Shown here: in pieces, positions 17,436-25,302 of the stretch
Position numbering within the stretch: the first letter of the stretch is position 1
Layout of the letters: each line of letters opens with the position of its first letter
Origin: Pseudomonadota bacterium
GTDB taxonomy: Bacteria; Pseudomonadota; Alphaproteobacteria; Rhodospirillales; Magnetospirillaceae
Assembly: GCA_021781575.1 (NCBI GenBank)
Contig: JAJXWP010000032.1
Location: 1-50,571 of the forward strand
Reading direction: 5' to 3'
Length of the DNA: 50,571 nucleotides
The notes under the pieces: generated by a model
The model's input: only the letters and a program-made list of their open reading frames with translations
What the model was told of the DNA's origin: nothing
Database searches by the model: none
Position numbers and translations under genes: made by a program

Positions 17436-18350
17436 TTAGCGGCCCCGGAACATGCCAATGATATCGCGGTCTGAAATTGGCGTGGCTCGTTTGCGGCCCA
17501 AGAAGTAAAATGCGCAGCCAGCATTAAAAGCGGCATCGGTGCGTGAAAATAATTTGTCAAAATATTGAAGTGGATATGTAAGTGTCAGGCCAAGCAGGTA
17601 TAAAATAGATTGCATTGTTGGTTTATCTGAGAGGCATATCATTATGTGCTTAATGAGATGTGTGAGGGAATACAGCGTTCCGCCGCACATTCCGCTGTGA
17701 ATTTCATCGTAATACCGGAAAAGCCTGCGGTGTCCCAGGAAAGTAAATCGTGTGAAGTCGTGCGCCCCCATGTGTACGGGCTGCAGGAATGGTGTCATGG
17801 CCATAACATAGCTGTTGGGCTTCAGGACTCTGGATATCTCCGCAACACATCGTTGGGGGTCGCAGACATGCTCCAATACCGACTCGGCGATGACCGCGTC
17901 AAAGGTCGCATCAAGGAATGGTAAATCGTGCGCATCGCATATGCAGGTAATATTCCTTGCAAACGCAACATCAGTATATATAAACTGTCCTTTGTATTGC
18001 TTTTCTCCAGAACCAATAACCAAAAATTGTCCATGTGGTATTTCGGCCATAATGACGTCAATGGCATTGAAACTGAACCCAATAACGCGGCTCTCTGTCA
18101 ATGTTCTTACTATTTTTCTATAGGCGGCTTTTAGGCCGGTGGATTTGTCCGCCGACCCGCCATAGTCACTAGCGCCACAATACGTGTTCTGTCCGGTATA
18201 ATCTGCAATCCGGAAGACGCTGTTCTCATCATTAATGAGAATGGGGACGCCATTGATGATTGGAAACTCGCTGGCGCAGTGGCTGCACGTGAGAACGTCG
18301 CTTTTCTGCTGAAGAATATGTTTGTCGCGAGGGCAGGCAAATGCGGGCAT
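17436..18350 (-). CDS. Class I SAM-dependent methyltransferase with N-terminal Trm112-like Cys motif
   Basis: The 304-residue product starts MPAFACPRDKHILQQ and has CPRD ... CSHCASEFPIINGVPIL, a small zinc-ribbon-like Trm112/YcaR module often fused to methyltransferases of surface-glycan clusters. The methyltransferase part has FLVIGSGEKQY (SAM motif), CDAHDLPFLDATFDAVIAESVLEHV and LKPNSYVMAMTPF. GAGGA nine bases upstream supports the ATG at 18350; longer in-frame starts (18359, 18368) lack good spacing. The gene is markedly AT-rich with non-GC third positions, unlike most neighbours, suggesting acquisition from elsewhere. Substrate unknown; sugar or lipid-linked glycan methylation is inferred. 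Confidence 0.85.
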   Translation of the reverse strand: MPAFACPRDKHILQQKSDVLTCSHCASEFPIINGVPILINDENSVFRIADYTGQNTYCGASDYGGSADKSTGLKAAYRKIVRTLTESRVIGFSFNAIDVIMAEIPHGQFLVIGSGEKQYKGQFIYTDVAFARNITCICDAHDLPFLDATFDAVIAESVLEHVCDPQRCVAEISRVLKPNSYVMAMTPFLQPVHMGAHDFTRFTFLGHRRLFRYYDEIHSGMCGGTLYSLTHLIKHIMICLSDKPTMQSILYLLGLTLTYPLQYFDKLFSRTDAAFNAGCAFYFLGRKRATPISDRDIIGMFRGR

Positions 18351-18715
18351 ATTCGTCATTCCTCTCATGTTGCGCAGAAAATGTAGTATTATCGTCATGT
18401 AAATAGAGCAGTCTGATTCAATATATGTTATGATCGTTGGTTTATTAGGATCGGACCAATAGAGCACTGACGCAAACTAAAGTTTCAGTTTTCGTCAGTG
18501 CTCTAGCCTTGGTTCATGGCCCTCGCCGGGTGGGGCCTCCGGGCCGTTGTGGCTTCGCCCACCCTCCGCGACGCTCCGGGCCGCCCTGCGGGCGTCGGTT
18601 GCCTGCAAGCGGGCGGCACGGACGCCGCCTCAATGGCGGCTGGTAAGCAACAACGCCCATTGCGGGCGCGGGCAAGGGGCCGGATGGCCCCGCGCGGCGA
18701 GGGGCTCTAATTGGC
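18351..18715. other. Gap holding a GC-rich hairpin-ended element
   Basis: The first 110 bases are AT-rich and serve as the upstream region of the methyltransferase gene. From 18461 the sequence changes abruptly to a hairpin and then a GC-rich block up to about 18710 (separate entry). Several open frames cross the block, but they look like translations of a structured non-coding repeat. Confidence 0.6.
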
Positions 18716-18751
18716 CTAGTGTACTGACACATCTGAACATGTCAGTGCATT
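18461..18751. mobile_element. Candidate MITE-like element with hairpin ends
   Basis: The left end is a perfect 12-bp inverted repeat, AGAGCACTGACG (18461-18472) and CGTCAGTGCTCT (18493-18504). The right end is a related hairpin, ACTGACA ... TGTCAGT (within 18722-18750); read on the other strand it begins TGCACTGACA and ends TGTCAGTACACTAG, resembling the left end. Between them is a GC-rich block whose own ends pair imperfectly: 18518-18537 with 18685-18704 (CCCTCGCCG against CGGCGAGGG). No transposase is encoded. The right hairpin supplies the last nine codons and stop of the gene at 18716-21133. A non-autonomous element is inferred; a structured RNA is the alternative. Confidence 0.5.
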
Positions 18752-21133
18752 AGGTGCGCCCCCTGACGTTGTCGGCGCTCTATACTGAGTTTTTCTATCA
18801 TTTAGCAGGCTATGCCGTAGCGCTGTCGGCGTGCTCGCCTCACCACCGACCTCGCCGAAAAAGAAATCAAGATATTCAGTCAGCCAGCCAACGAAGTGGT
18901 CCAAGTCCCTGCCTGTACGAACGTAAGGTGTGTTGCCTGGTTCCAGCGACGGGCTATGGAAGGAGATAGTGAAGCTCCGCAAGCCCAGCTCCAGCAAACG
19001 ACGGGTCACCAGCTTGGCTTCTGCGAGACTTGTGCCTTCAGGTGTCAGGGGAATGCGGTTCAGGAGGCCGAAGCGGGCAAAGAAGCCAGGTGCGCGTAGC
19101 CGCCTCGCTAATGGCGATGCAATGCGAGGATAGACCTGATCGGCAAGGCCTAAGCGCCCCATCATTCCGACCAATCCGACGGTTACAGGTAATTCTAGTA
19201 TGGAACTGTCACGCAGCCAGAACGGGTTGACCCCAAATTTCTCAAAGTTGGGGCCTCGGCCAGCCCTCATGTCCAGCCAGGGTAGAATGCTACAGTCAAT
19301 TTGGTAGCCAAGTGCGCGTAGTGCCTGCAATGTCGATGGGCCAAAGCCATAACGACCGGCGCGATACACTACCGGGCGCGCGCTAAAATTTTCTTCAATC
19401 CGGTCGGTAAGTCGGCGTAGTTTTTCCTTTTCTAGGGGTGGGGGCAGATTGCAGGCAAATGTATTGCGTGGGCAGATAACTTCGTCGAAGGGTGGCGTGA
19501 TCCAGGCATGCAGCTGCGACCCGATTTCACAGCGGCCCTCCTGAAAGAATTCCAATAACGGCCCGTATCCACTCGGCTGGGAGGCAACCGCATAATCCAC
19601 CACGTAGCACGGCTTAATGGCATAGGCTTCGAATAACCGCTGGGCCTTTACCTGGCTCCGCATCGACGTTACGTCGATAGCATCGCGAGAATAGCTGCCC
19701 CACTGAAAGTCCTCTTCTGCGTCGATGATCACTGATAACCGCGGTGGTGCCTCAGGTGGCTGCCGAACAAATTCTCCAACAATCGCATCTTTCAAATGCG
19801 AGCCATTGTCGCGGTAGTCTGGTCGCACTGCGGGTTCCGGCCGGCGGTCTGCCAGTGACATCGGCCTCAAACGATCGATCCTGTCGACAAGGGCAAGAAA
19901 CTGATCGGTACGCGCCTGCCAATCCGCTTGCTCAGCGGCCTGGAGCGCGCCGGTGGTGAGACGTGCAGCCAACGTGGGATCAGCGAAAATGCGAAGCACG
20001 GCTTGAGCGACCGCCTCGACACTCGATCCATCAACCGTTAAACCATTTTCACCGTCACTCACCGCATCAAGTACGCCGCCTGCGCTGCCGGCAACGACCG
20101 GCTTTCCGCAGGCATTGGCTTCGATGAAGACGAGGCCAAATCCCTCCGTATCTCCGTCCGGCAATTCGCGGTTGGGCATGACGAATAAGTCGGCCAGCGA
20201 ATAGTAATCCGCCAGCAGCTCGTCCGGGGCGTCGCCCACGAAGGTGACGTGGGGGTGCAACCCTAATTCCTCAACGATTGCTTTGAGCGTCGGTAGATAG
20301 CTGCCGTTGCCAACAACTAAATAATGGATGTCGGGGAGAGTCTGGAGGATAATTGGTAAAGCTCGCAAAACATGATCGACGCCTTTGCGCTCAACCAGCC
20401 GGCAGACCGAAAGCAGGATCTGCTTGCCCTGCAACCCGTGGTGCGCAATTAGTGAAACATTCTTTGGCTGAGGCGCGAAGCGCCTGCGATCGACGCCATT
20501 GTAGATTATATCGATATTCTTGGGCGGCACATCCATTGCTTCTTCCAGAACACGCTGGGTGAAGCGGCTGACTGCGACGATCGAGTCCGCGTAGCGGAGA
20601 AAATATGGCCGCAGGCGCGCGGACAAGCTCTCCTTAGCACGGCAGGATACTTCCTCGCCGTGTATGTAGTAGATGATGCGACAGCCCAAAAGAAGCCGGC
20701 ATGCCATGGCGACCGGGCCGCCATAGGCCAATTCGCCGATGCAGATGGTTCGGATCCCGGTGCGGCGAACGATTTGGCGGATTTTCGCGAAGATCCGCAG
20801 GAAAATCGGCAAGTCGTCGAACAACAGACTCCGCAGCGCGGCCCACCGCGATGGCGGTGTTTGCACTTTCGGCCGCAGCAGCCGCAGCCGGTGCACTTGG
20901 TAGTTGGCTCGCGCGTCATGATCGCGCCAGTGGGCAAGTTCTTCTCCGGTCACGCAGCTGTGAGTGGGGCCGAGCGCCAGGATACGGCCCTCTGCATGGC
21001 GACACAGGCTTTCGTAAACTACGGCCGAGCCACCGCGCACCGGAGGGAAGTTCGACGCCACGATCAGGCAACACGGGTCGGCAGGCGCCGTCTTCCGCAA
21101 GTCAATGGGTTTCGACGGAACCGAAAAAGTCAC
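18716..21133 (-). CDS. Fusion: GT4 glycosyltransferase + polysaccharide deacetylase-like domain
   Basis: 805 residues. Residues about 20-410 are a GT-B glycosyltransferase: IVASNFPPVRGGSAVVYESL, YIHGEEVS, IYNGVDRRRFAPQ, LLSVCRLVERKGVDHVLRAL and the EX7E region DTEGFGLVFIEANACGKPVV. Residues about 460-760 resemble WalW/NodB-type deacetylases: SVIIDAEEDFQWG (acidic pair near 470), EIGSQLHAW (His near 542), YRAGRYGFG and LRSFTISFHSPSL. The GTG start overlaps the acyltransferase stop (GTGA). The two activities in one chain could add a sugar and remove its N-acetyl group. The final residues are encoded by the hairpin of the element at 18461-18751, so the native C-terminus may have been replaced. 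Confidence 0.85.
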   Translation of the reverse strand: MTFSVPSKPIDLRKTAPADPCCLIVASNFPPVRGGSAVVYESLCRHAEGRILALGPTHSCVTGEELAHWRDHDARANYQVHRLRLLRPKVQTPPSRWAALRSLLFDDLPIFLRIFAKIRQIVRRTGIRTICIGELAYGGPVAMACRLLLGCRIIYYIHGEEVSCRAKESLSARLRPYFLRYADSIVAVSRFTQRVLEEAMDVPPKNIDIIYNGVDRRRFAPQPKNVSLIAHHGLQGKQILLSVCRLVERKGVDHVLRALPIILQTLPDIHYLVVGNGSYLPTLKAIVEELGLHPHVTFVGDAPDELLADYYSLADLFVMPNRELPDGDTEGFGLVFIEANACGKPVVAGSAGGVLDAVSDGENGLTVDGSSVEAVAQAVLRIFADPTLAARLTTGALQAAEQADWQARTDQFLALVDRIDRLRPMSLADRRPEPAVRPDYRDNGSHLKDAIVGEFVRQPPEAPPRLSVIIDAEEDFQWGSYSRDAIDVTSMRSQVKAQRLFEAYAIKPCYVVDYAVASQPSGYGPLLEFFQEGRCEIGSQLHAWITPPFDEVICPRNTFACNLPPPLEKEKLRRLTDRIEENFSARPVVYRAGRYGFGPSTLQALRALGYQIDCSILPWLDMRAGRGPNFEKFGVNPFWLRDSSILELPVTVGLVGMMGRLGLADQVYPRIASPLARRLRAPGFFARFGLLNRIPLTPEGTSLAEAKLVTRRLLELGLRSFTISFHSPSLEPGNTPYVRTGRDLDHFVGWLTEYLDFFFGEVGGEASTPTALRHSLLNDRKTQYRAPTTSGGAPNALTCSDVSVH

Positions 21134-22320
21134 GATGTGCTTCCTTTCGCCGCGGGCGCGGCCTGCATTGGGGTGCCGGCTATTGACGGGGCCAGGATCC
21201 TTTTGCCGAGCCTGATGAACGGTCGTTCAATGAGCCGATAACTGCACCATGACAGGGGAAAGGTGACCACCATAACCAACGGCCAGGTGCCGAGGAAACG
21301 GGCGATTGCCGGCCATCCGGCGGCAGTTGTGCCGAACCATGAGGGATGCGCTCTCAGCAACAAGTCGAGGACGGCGAAATGCAGCAGATAGGCGCTGAAG
21401 CTCACTTTCCCCATGGCCCTGGCCAGCGGGTTGAGGAACAGTCCCGGCCGGGCATGGGCAAGAACGAGGCTGAAGACGACGAACAGCAGGGAGGCGGAAA
21501 GGAAGGTGGGCAACGCCGGCCGTAGATCCAGCCAATGGGGCGCTGCAACGTATGCCAGGGACGCGGTGGCCATTGTTGATGCCACTAGTAGGGCGTCGGA
21601 ATGGCGTTCGATCGCCGCTTTCAGCCTTGCCGGTATCGACCGTAGCAGAAAGAACACGACGGCACCGAGGGCGAAGGCTGCCGCCTGGTTGGGCAGCCAG
21701 AAATAGAGGAAGTTATCGGCTGCTGTCGTACCGAAGCGGGCGGAGAGATAGGGCCACAAGACATGGTTCGCCGTCGCGCCAAGGCCTATGGCGAGAGCGA
21801 AGAAGACCAGCGAGCGGCTGAACGAGGTGACGACCGAAGCGATCACCGGGAACAGCAGATAGAAACTGAACTCGACGCCGATGCTCCAGCCGCCGGGGAC
21901 TACCGTCCACCCGGGGGTGGTGGCCATGGTGACGGGATCCCATCCATTGGCGAACAGCAGCCACGCCAACATGTGGCCGGAATCCACCCCGCCGGCGGGC
22001 GGCTGCAGCACCAGATATAGGACAGCGGCGCAATAGTACATGGGGGCGATGCGGAGGTAGCGGCGCAAATAGAAGAAGCGAATGCTCCGTCGTCCGCCGT
22101 CCGTCTCGCTATGCCACGACATCAGCAGGGTCAGGCAACTCGCCAGGAAGAACAGTTGCACACCATGCCAACCGAACGAGGCCAGCCGGCCGGCGGGATA
22201 GGGCAGTTCGGGGAAGCAGCCGCGCAGATGACAGGTGATGACCATGGTGACGGCGTAGCCCCGCAAGCAGTCGACGAAGGGGTAGAGGCGCTTCTCCGCC
22301 GCCGGGGCTTCGCGGTTCAT
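21130..22320 (-). CDS. Membrane O-acyltransferase, acyltransferase 3 family
   Basis: 396 residues with about ten transmembrane helices. The family motif appears near the N-terminus: YPFVDCLRGYAVTMVITCH, followed by WHGVQLFFLASCLTLLMSWHSE, RRYLRIAPMYY and GGWSIGVEFSFYLLFPVIA. Such enzymes acetylate or succinylate surface sugars. The ATG at 22320 is chosen because it lies just after the upstream gene's stop with GAGGCGGGG in front; a longer frame overlaps that gene. It is followed by the fusion gene through a GTGA overlap, so these genes form one operon. Confidence 0.92.
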   Translation of the reverse strand: MNREAPAAEKRLYPFVDCLRGYAVTMVITCHLRGCFPELPYPAGRLASFGWHGVQLFFLASCLTLLMSWHSETDGGRRSIRFFYLRRYLRIAPMYYCAAVLYLVLQPPAGGVDSGHMLAWLLFANGWDPVTMATTPGWTVVPGGWSIGVEFSFYLLFPVIASVVTSFSRSLVFFALAIGLGATANHVLWPYLSARFGTTAADNFLYFWLPNQAAAFALGAVVFFLLRSIPARLKAAIERHSDALLVASTMATASLAYVAAPHWLDLRPALPTFLSASLLFVVFSLVLAHARPGLFLNPLARAMGKVSFSAYLLHFAVLDLLLRAHPSWFGTTAAGWPAIARFLGTWPLVMVVTFPLSWCSYRLIERPFIRLGKRILAPSIAGTPMQAAPAAKGSTS

Positions 22321-22330
22321 CGGCCCCGCC

Positions 22331-23308
22331 TCACGCATTCGCCGGCGGTCTCGAACCGGACACGGCGCCGGCCGCCGGCCGGCGCAGGGATGCCAAGGCG
22401 AGTTTGACCCAGATCTTCCAGGACCGCCGAGCGATGGGAATGTTGGCTGCCAACTGGCGGACGAGATCCGGTCGGCCCGCCGCAAAAGCGCAATGAATGG
22501 CGCCTGTACTGCGGAGCGCGATCTGGTCGTTGATCAGTCTCGCCCAGGCCGGTGGTGGGCGGTGGTGATCACGGCAGAAACGCAGGATGCGGATTTCGCC
22601 CAAGGTGCAATCGATGGCGTTGCCCGAGATGTTGCCGGCGTGCTTACGAATACCGACGGTGGGATCAAGGACCACCCCCACCGGCAACCCTTCACGGTTG
22701 CAACGCAAGGTGAATTCCAGATCCTCGCTCAGCTCTCTGGCGAAGCGCGGGTCGAACCCGCCCATCCGGTCGAAATGGGCGCGGGAAATGGCGATGCAGG
22801 ATGGGAAGACCGGCTGAAACCGGAGCAGGGAGGGATAGATGGGTTGATGAATCACCGCATCACCCTGCCGCTTGGCAACGCCCAACTGCCGCCAATAGTC
22901 GCCGGGGGCCAGGTCGAATTTCGGCGTTTCCTGCCAACGGTCGTCGACGATATGCCGGAAGTTGGCGAAGGCAAAGGAGAGCTCGGGCGTCGCTTCGATG
23001 ACTTGGGAAAGCCTGGCAAGGTGATCGGGCCGCCACAGGTCATCGCTGTCGCAGAATGCCAGCCACGGGCTTGTCGAGATCCGGGCGCCGGCATTTCTGG
23101 CCACCGGGGTGCCGCCGTTGGCGATCTGCAAATAGCGAATGGCGTTTCCGTATTCTTCCGCTATCCGCCCGGTGTCGTCAGTCGAGCCGTCGTCCACGAC
23201 GATCACCTCCACCGCCGGCAGCGTTTGCCGCAAAACCGTGTCGAGAGTGAAGGACAGCAAATCGGCGCGATTGTATGTGGGAATGATCACAGAGAATTTG
23301 ACTGACAT
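22331..23308 (-). CDS. Glycosyltransferase family 2
   Basis: A 325-residue GT-A enzyme: KFSVIIPTYNRADLLSFTLD at the N-terminus, VIVVDDGSTDDTG (nucleotide-sugar binding), WLAFCDSDDLW (the DXD-type metal site) and later ELSEDLEFTLRC (general-base ED). No transmembrane segment; it acts at the cytoplasmic face on lipid-linked glycans. The ATG has GGAGG seven bases upstream, an excellent site. First gene of the operon continuing to the acyltransferase and the fusion gene; 232 AT-rich bases separate it from the amidotransferase gene upstream. Confidence 0.93.
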   Translation of the reverse strand: MSVKFSVIIPTYNRADLLSFTLDTVLRQTLPAVEVIVVDDGSTDDTGRIAEEYGNAIRYLQIANGGTPVARNAGARISTSPWLAFCDSDDLWRPDHLARLSQVIEATPELSFAFANFRHIVDDRWQETPKFDLAPGDYWRQLGVAKRQGDAVIHQPIYPSLLRFQPVFPSCIAISRAHFDRMGGFDPRFARELSEDLEFTLRCNREGLPVGVVLDPTVGIRKHAGNISGNAIDCTLGEIRILRFCRDHHRPPPAWARLINDQIALRSTGAIHCAFAAGRPDLVRQLAANIPIARRSWKIWVKLALASLRRPAAGAVSGSRPPANA

Positions 23309-23540
23309 TGGCGTGCCTCCCCATCGCCCGGCGCTTTCCGCCGCAAGGGGAATGCTGCCTCAAAGACACTACGCAGCAACGGGTGGTCTGGAAAATATAT
23401 CCTCTAGTTAGGCTATGCACATTTTCAGTGTTATGCGTGATGTACATTTTTTCCGTGCCTTTATATATAAAATGTTATTCCTTCATTATCGTGCCGCATA
23501 TGTACATTGTGCGGTGTCTCGTCTGGCTCGGCGGGCCAAA

Positions 23541-25274
23541 TCAGCCGACGCCGTAGCGCTGGCAAAGATATTCGACGGTGCACAGCCGATTGAACGCTTC
23601 GGCGTCATGCATCCAGTCGACGTTGAACAGGCGGCGCATATAGGGAAAATCCATATCAAGCACGCTTCGTAGATAGGCCTGTTGCAGGTAGTAAGGCTTT
23701 GTTTGCGGGCGACGGTGATGAAGGCGGTAGGTGAACTTGCGCAAGCCTGGCGGGCGCCAGTAGTTGATCGTCATTTTGGCGCGATAGCGCCAAGGCGGCT
23801 CGGCGGAAAACACGAAGCCGTAGTCGCTGGTGTACCGGGCGAGCCTGGGGGTCAGGCGGGCGATCATGCAGGCTTCCAGACGGCCGAAATTCTTCATGGC
23901 GATCGGGATGTTCCAGGTTCCGTCGAAGACCGCCGGCTCGAGGAAAGGGTAAAGGGCGGTGCCGAATTTCTGGTTGATGGCGCCGTCCCGTGCCGTCCAA
24001 TACCGCCCGCGGAACAGCGGGTAGGCCATTTCGATGGCTTGGCGCGGCAGCTTCCCGTGTCCGGGCGCGCCGATCGCTTCGGCGATATCGGCGGTGATCG
24101 CGTTCTCGTAGGCGGCCGGCCGGAAGCGGTCGGTGCAGGCCCGGGGATGGTAGCGCGAGTAGAAGGTGTGAACCAGCTGGCGGAGGCTGTAGGCCGCATC
24201 GCGCAGGTAAAAGAAGTTGCGGTAGACCTCGCCGACGCTGCCGTTCATCAACGGTATTCCGTCCCTGGCACGCGACAGGCGATCCGCCAGGTCGACACCC
24301 CCGTCGAACAGGCCATCGAACTTCCAGCCGTCGAAAGCGATGGCGTTCGTCGCCATGATGCCGGGAAACGCATCGAGCGGCGCCGGCAGCTGCCGTTGCT
24401 TGTCGACGTGACGGATCGGCAGTCCTTCCCCGGTGCAGATCGTCTTGGCCACGCGCACGTCGCCGGCTTCGGCATTGCCGTAAACGAACAATGTGGGCTG
24501 AATGCCGGAACTCAGCAGCAGCCCCAACAGCAGTCGCGAATCATAGCCGCCCGACAAGGCGGACCGGACGCCTTGGGGCCATTTTGCCGAATAGATCGCG
24601 AACAGGCTTTTCAGCTTTGCATTGCAGGCGTCCGCCACGGCCTCGGTGTGCAGTTCCCCTGGCATGGGGGCGAGGCGATAGGTCTGTGCGATCGGTACCA
24701 GCCTGGCGCTCGTCCCATCCAGCGTCGCCACGGTATTGTTCGGCAGCGACCGGATCGCCGACAGGAACGTCTTGGTGCCGAACGGGGCGCCATTCCATAC
24801 GTATTCGTAGCTGCCCTGGGCGTCGACCCCGCCGCTGCCCGCCTTTCCGGCCTCGCACAAGGCGATGAAGGAGTTGGAAAAGACCCTGCGGCCGGCATCG
24901 TAATAGATCTTGTCCGAGTTCAGCTGATCGTTGACGAGGTAGGTCACACCGCTTTTGCGCAATACGGCCGACCAGATGCCGTGGGTGCCCTTCCACAAAT
25001 CCTCGCCGGGGGTGAATGCGTTCAGGAAGGCCTTCAACGCCGCCGCTCCCGTCTGGCCTTGGTAGATGAAGCTGCCCGTGGCCAGGGCGAAATCATCGCC
25101 TTCACCCCTGACCGTCAACCCTCCTCCACCGTTCAATTTCCGGCAAAGGACGATGCGCAGGCCCGCCTGCGCATGCCGCCAGGTGGCGTGGAATCCGCCG
25201 GCGGCGAGGGCCGCCTCGACCCGTGCCTGCTGTTCGTCGCCGCCAGGCTCGGTGGTCAAAAAGAACAGCCCCAT
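23541..25274 (-). CDS. Asparagine synthase-like protein lacking the glutaminase cysteine
   Basis: 577 residues. The C-terminal half has the ATP pyrophosphatase loop SALSGGYDSRLLLGLLL, as in Asn_synthase-family proteins of polysaccharide clusters. The N-terminal half resembles a class II glutaminase fold (KGTHGIWSAVLRKSGVTYLVNDQLNSDKIYY) but begins MGLFFLTTE instead of MCG, so the catalytic Cys is missing and glutamine cannot be used in the normal way. AAGGA eight bases upstream fixes the start. It lies 28 bases after the complete amidotransferase gene, suggesting a pair acting on the same pathway, possibly with ammonia delivered by the partner or a different nucleophile. Confidence 0.85.
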   Translation of the reverse strand: MGLFFLTTEPGGDEQQARVEAALAAGGFHATWRHAQAGLRIVLCRKLNGGGGLTVRGEGDDFALATGSFIYQGQTGAAALKAFLNAFTPGEDLWKGTHGIWSAVLRKSGVTYLVNDQLNSDKIYYDAGRRVFSNSFIALCEAGKAGSGGVDAQGSYEYVWNGAPFGTKTFLSAIRSLPNNTVATLDGTSARLVPIAQTYRLAPMPGELHTEAVADACNAKLKSLFAIYSAKWPQGVRSALSGGYDSRLLLGLLLSSGIQPTLFVYGNAEAGDVRVAKTICTGEGLPIRHVDKQRQLPAPLDAFPGIMATNAIAFDGWKFDGLFDGGVDLADRLSRARDGIPLMNGSVGEVYRNFFYLRDAAYSLRQLVHTFYSRYHPRACTDRFRPAAYENAITADIAEAIGAPGHGKLPRQAIEMAYPLFRGRYWTARDGAINQKFGTALYPFLEPAVFDGTWNIPIAMKNFGRLEACMIARLTPRLARYTSDYGFVFSAEPPWRYRAKMTINYWRPPGLRKFTYRLHHRRPQTKPYYLQQAYLRSVLDMDFPYMRRLFNVDWMHDAEAFNRLCTVEYLCQRYGVG

Positions 25275-25302
25275 TTCGGCTTTCCTTTGTGTTGCTCGCG
25301 GA

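Noticed and set aside
18516-18753. Several short frames across the GC-rich element
   Set aside because: They are Arg/Gly/Pro/Ala-rich translations of a structured repeat and lack ribosome sites.
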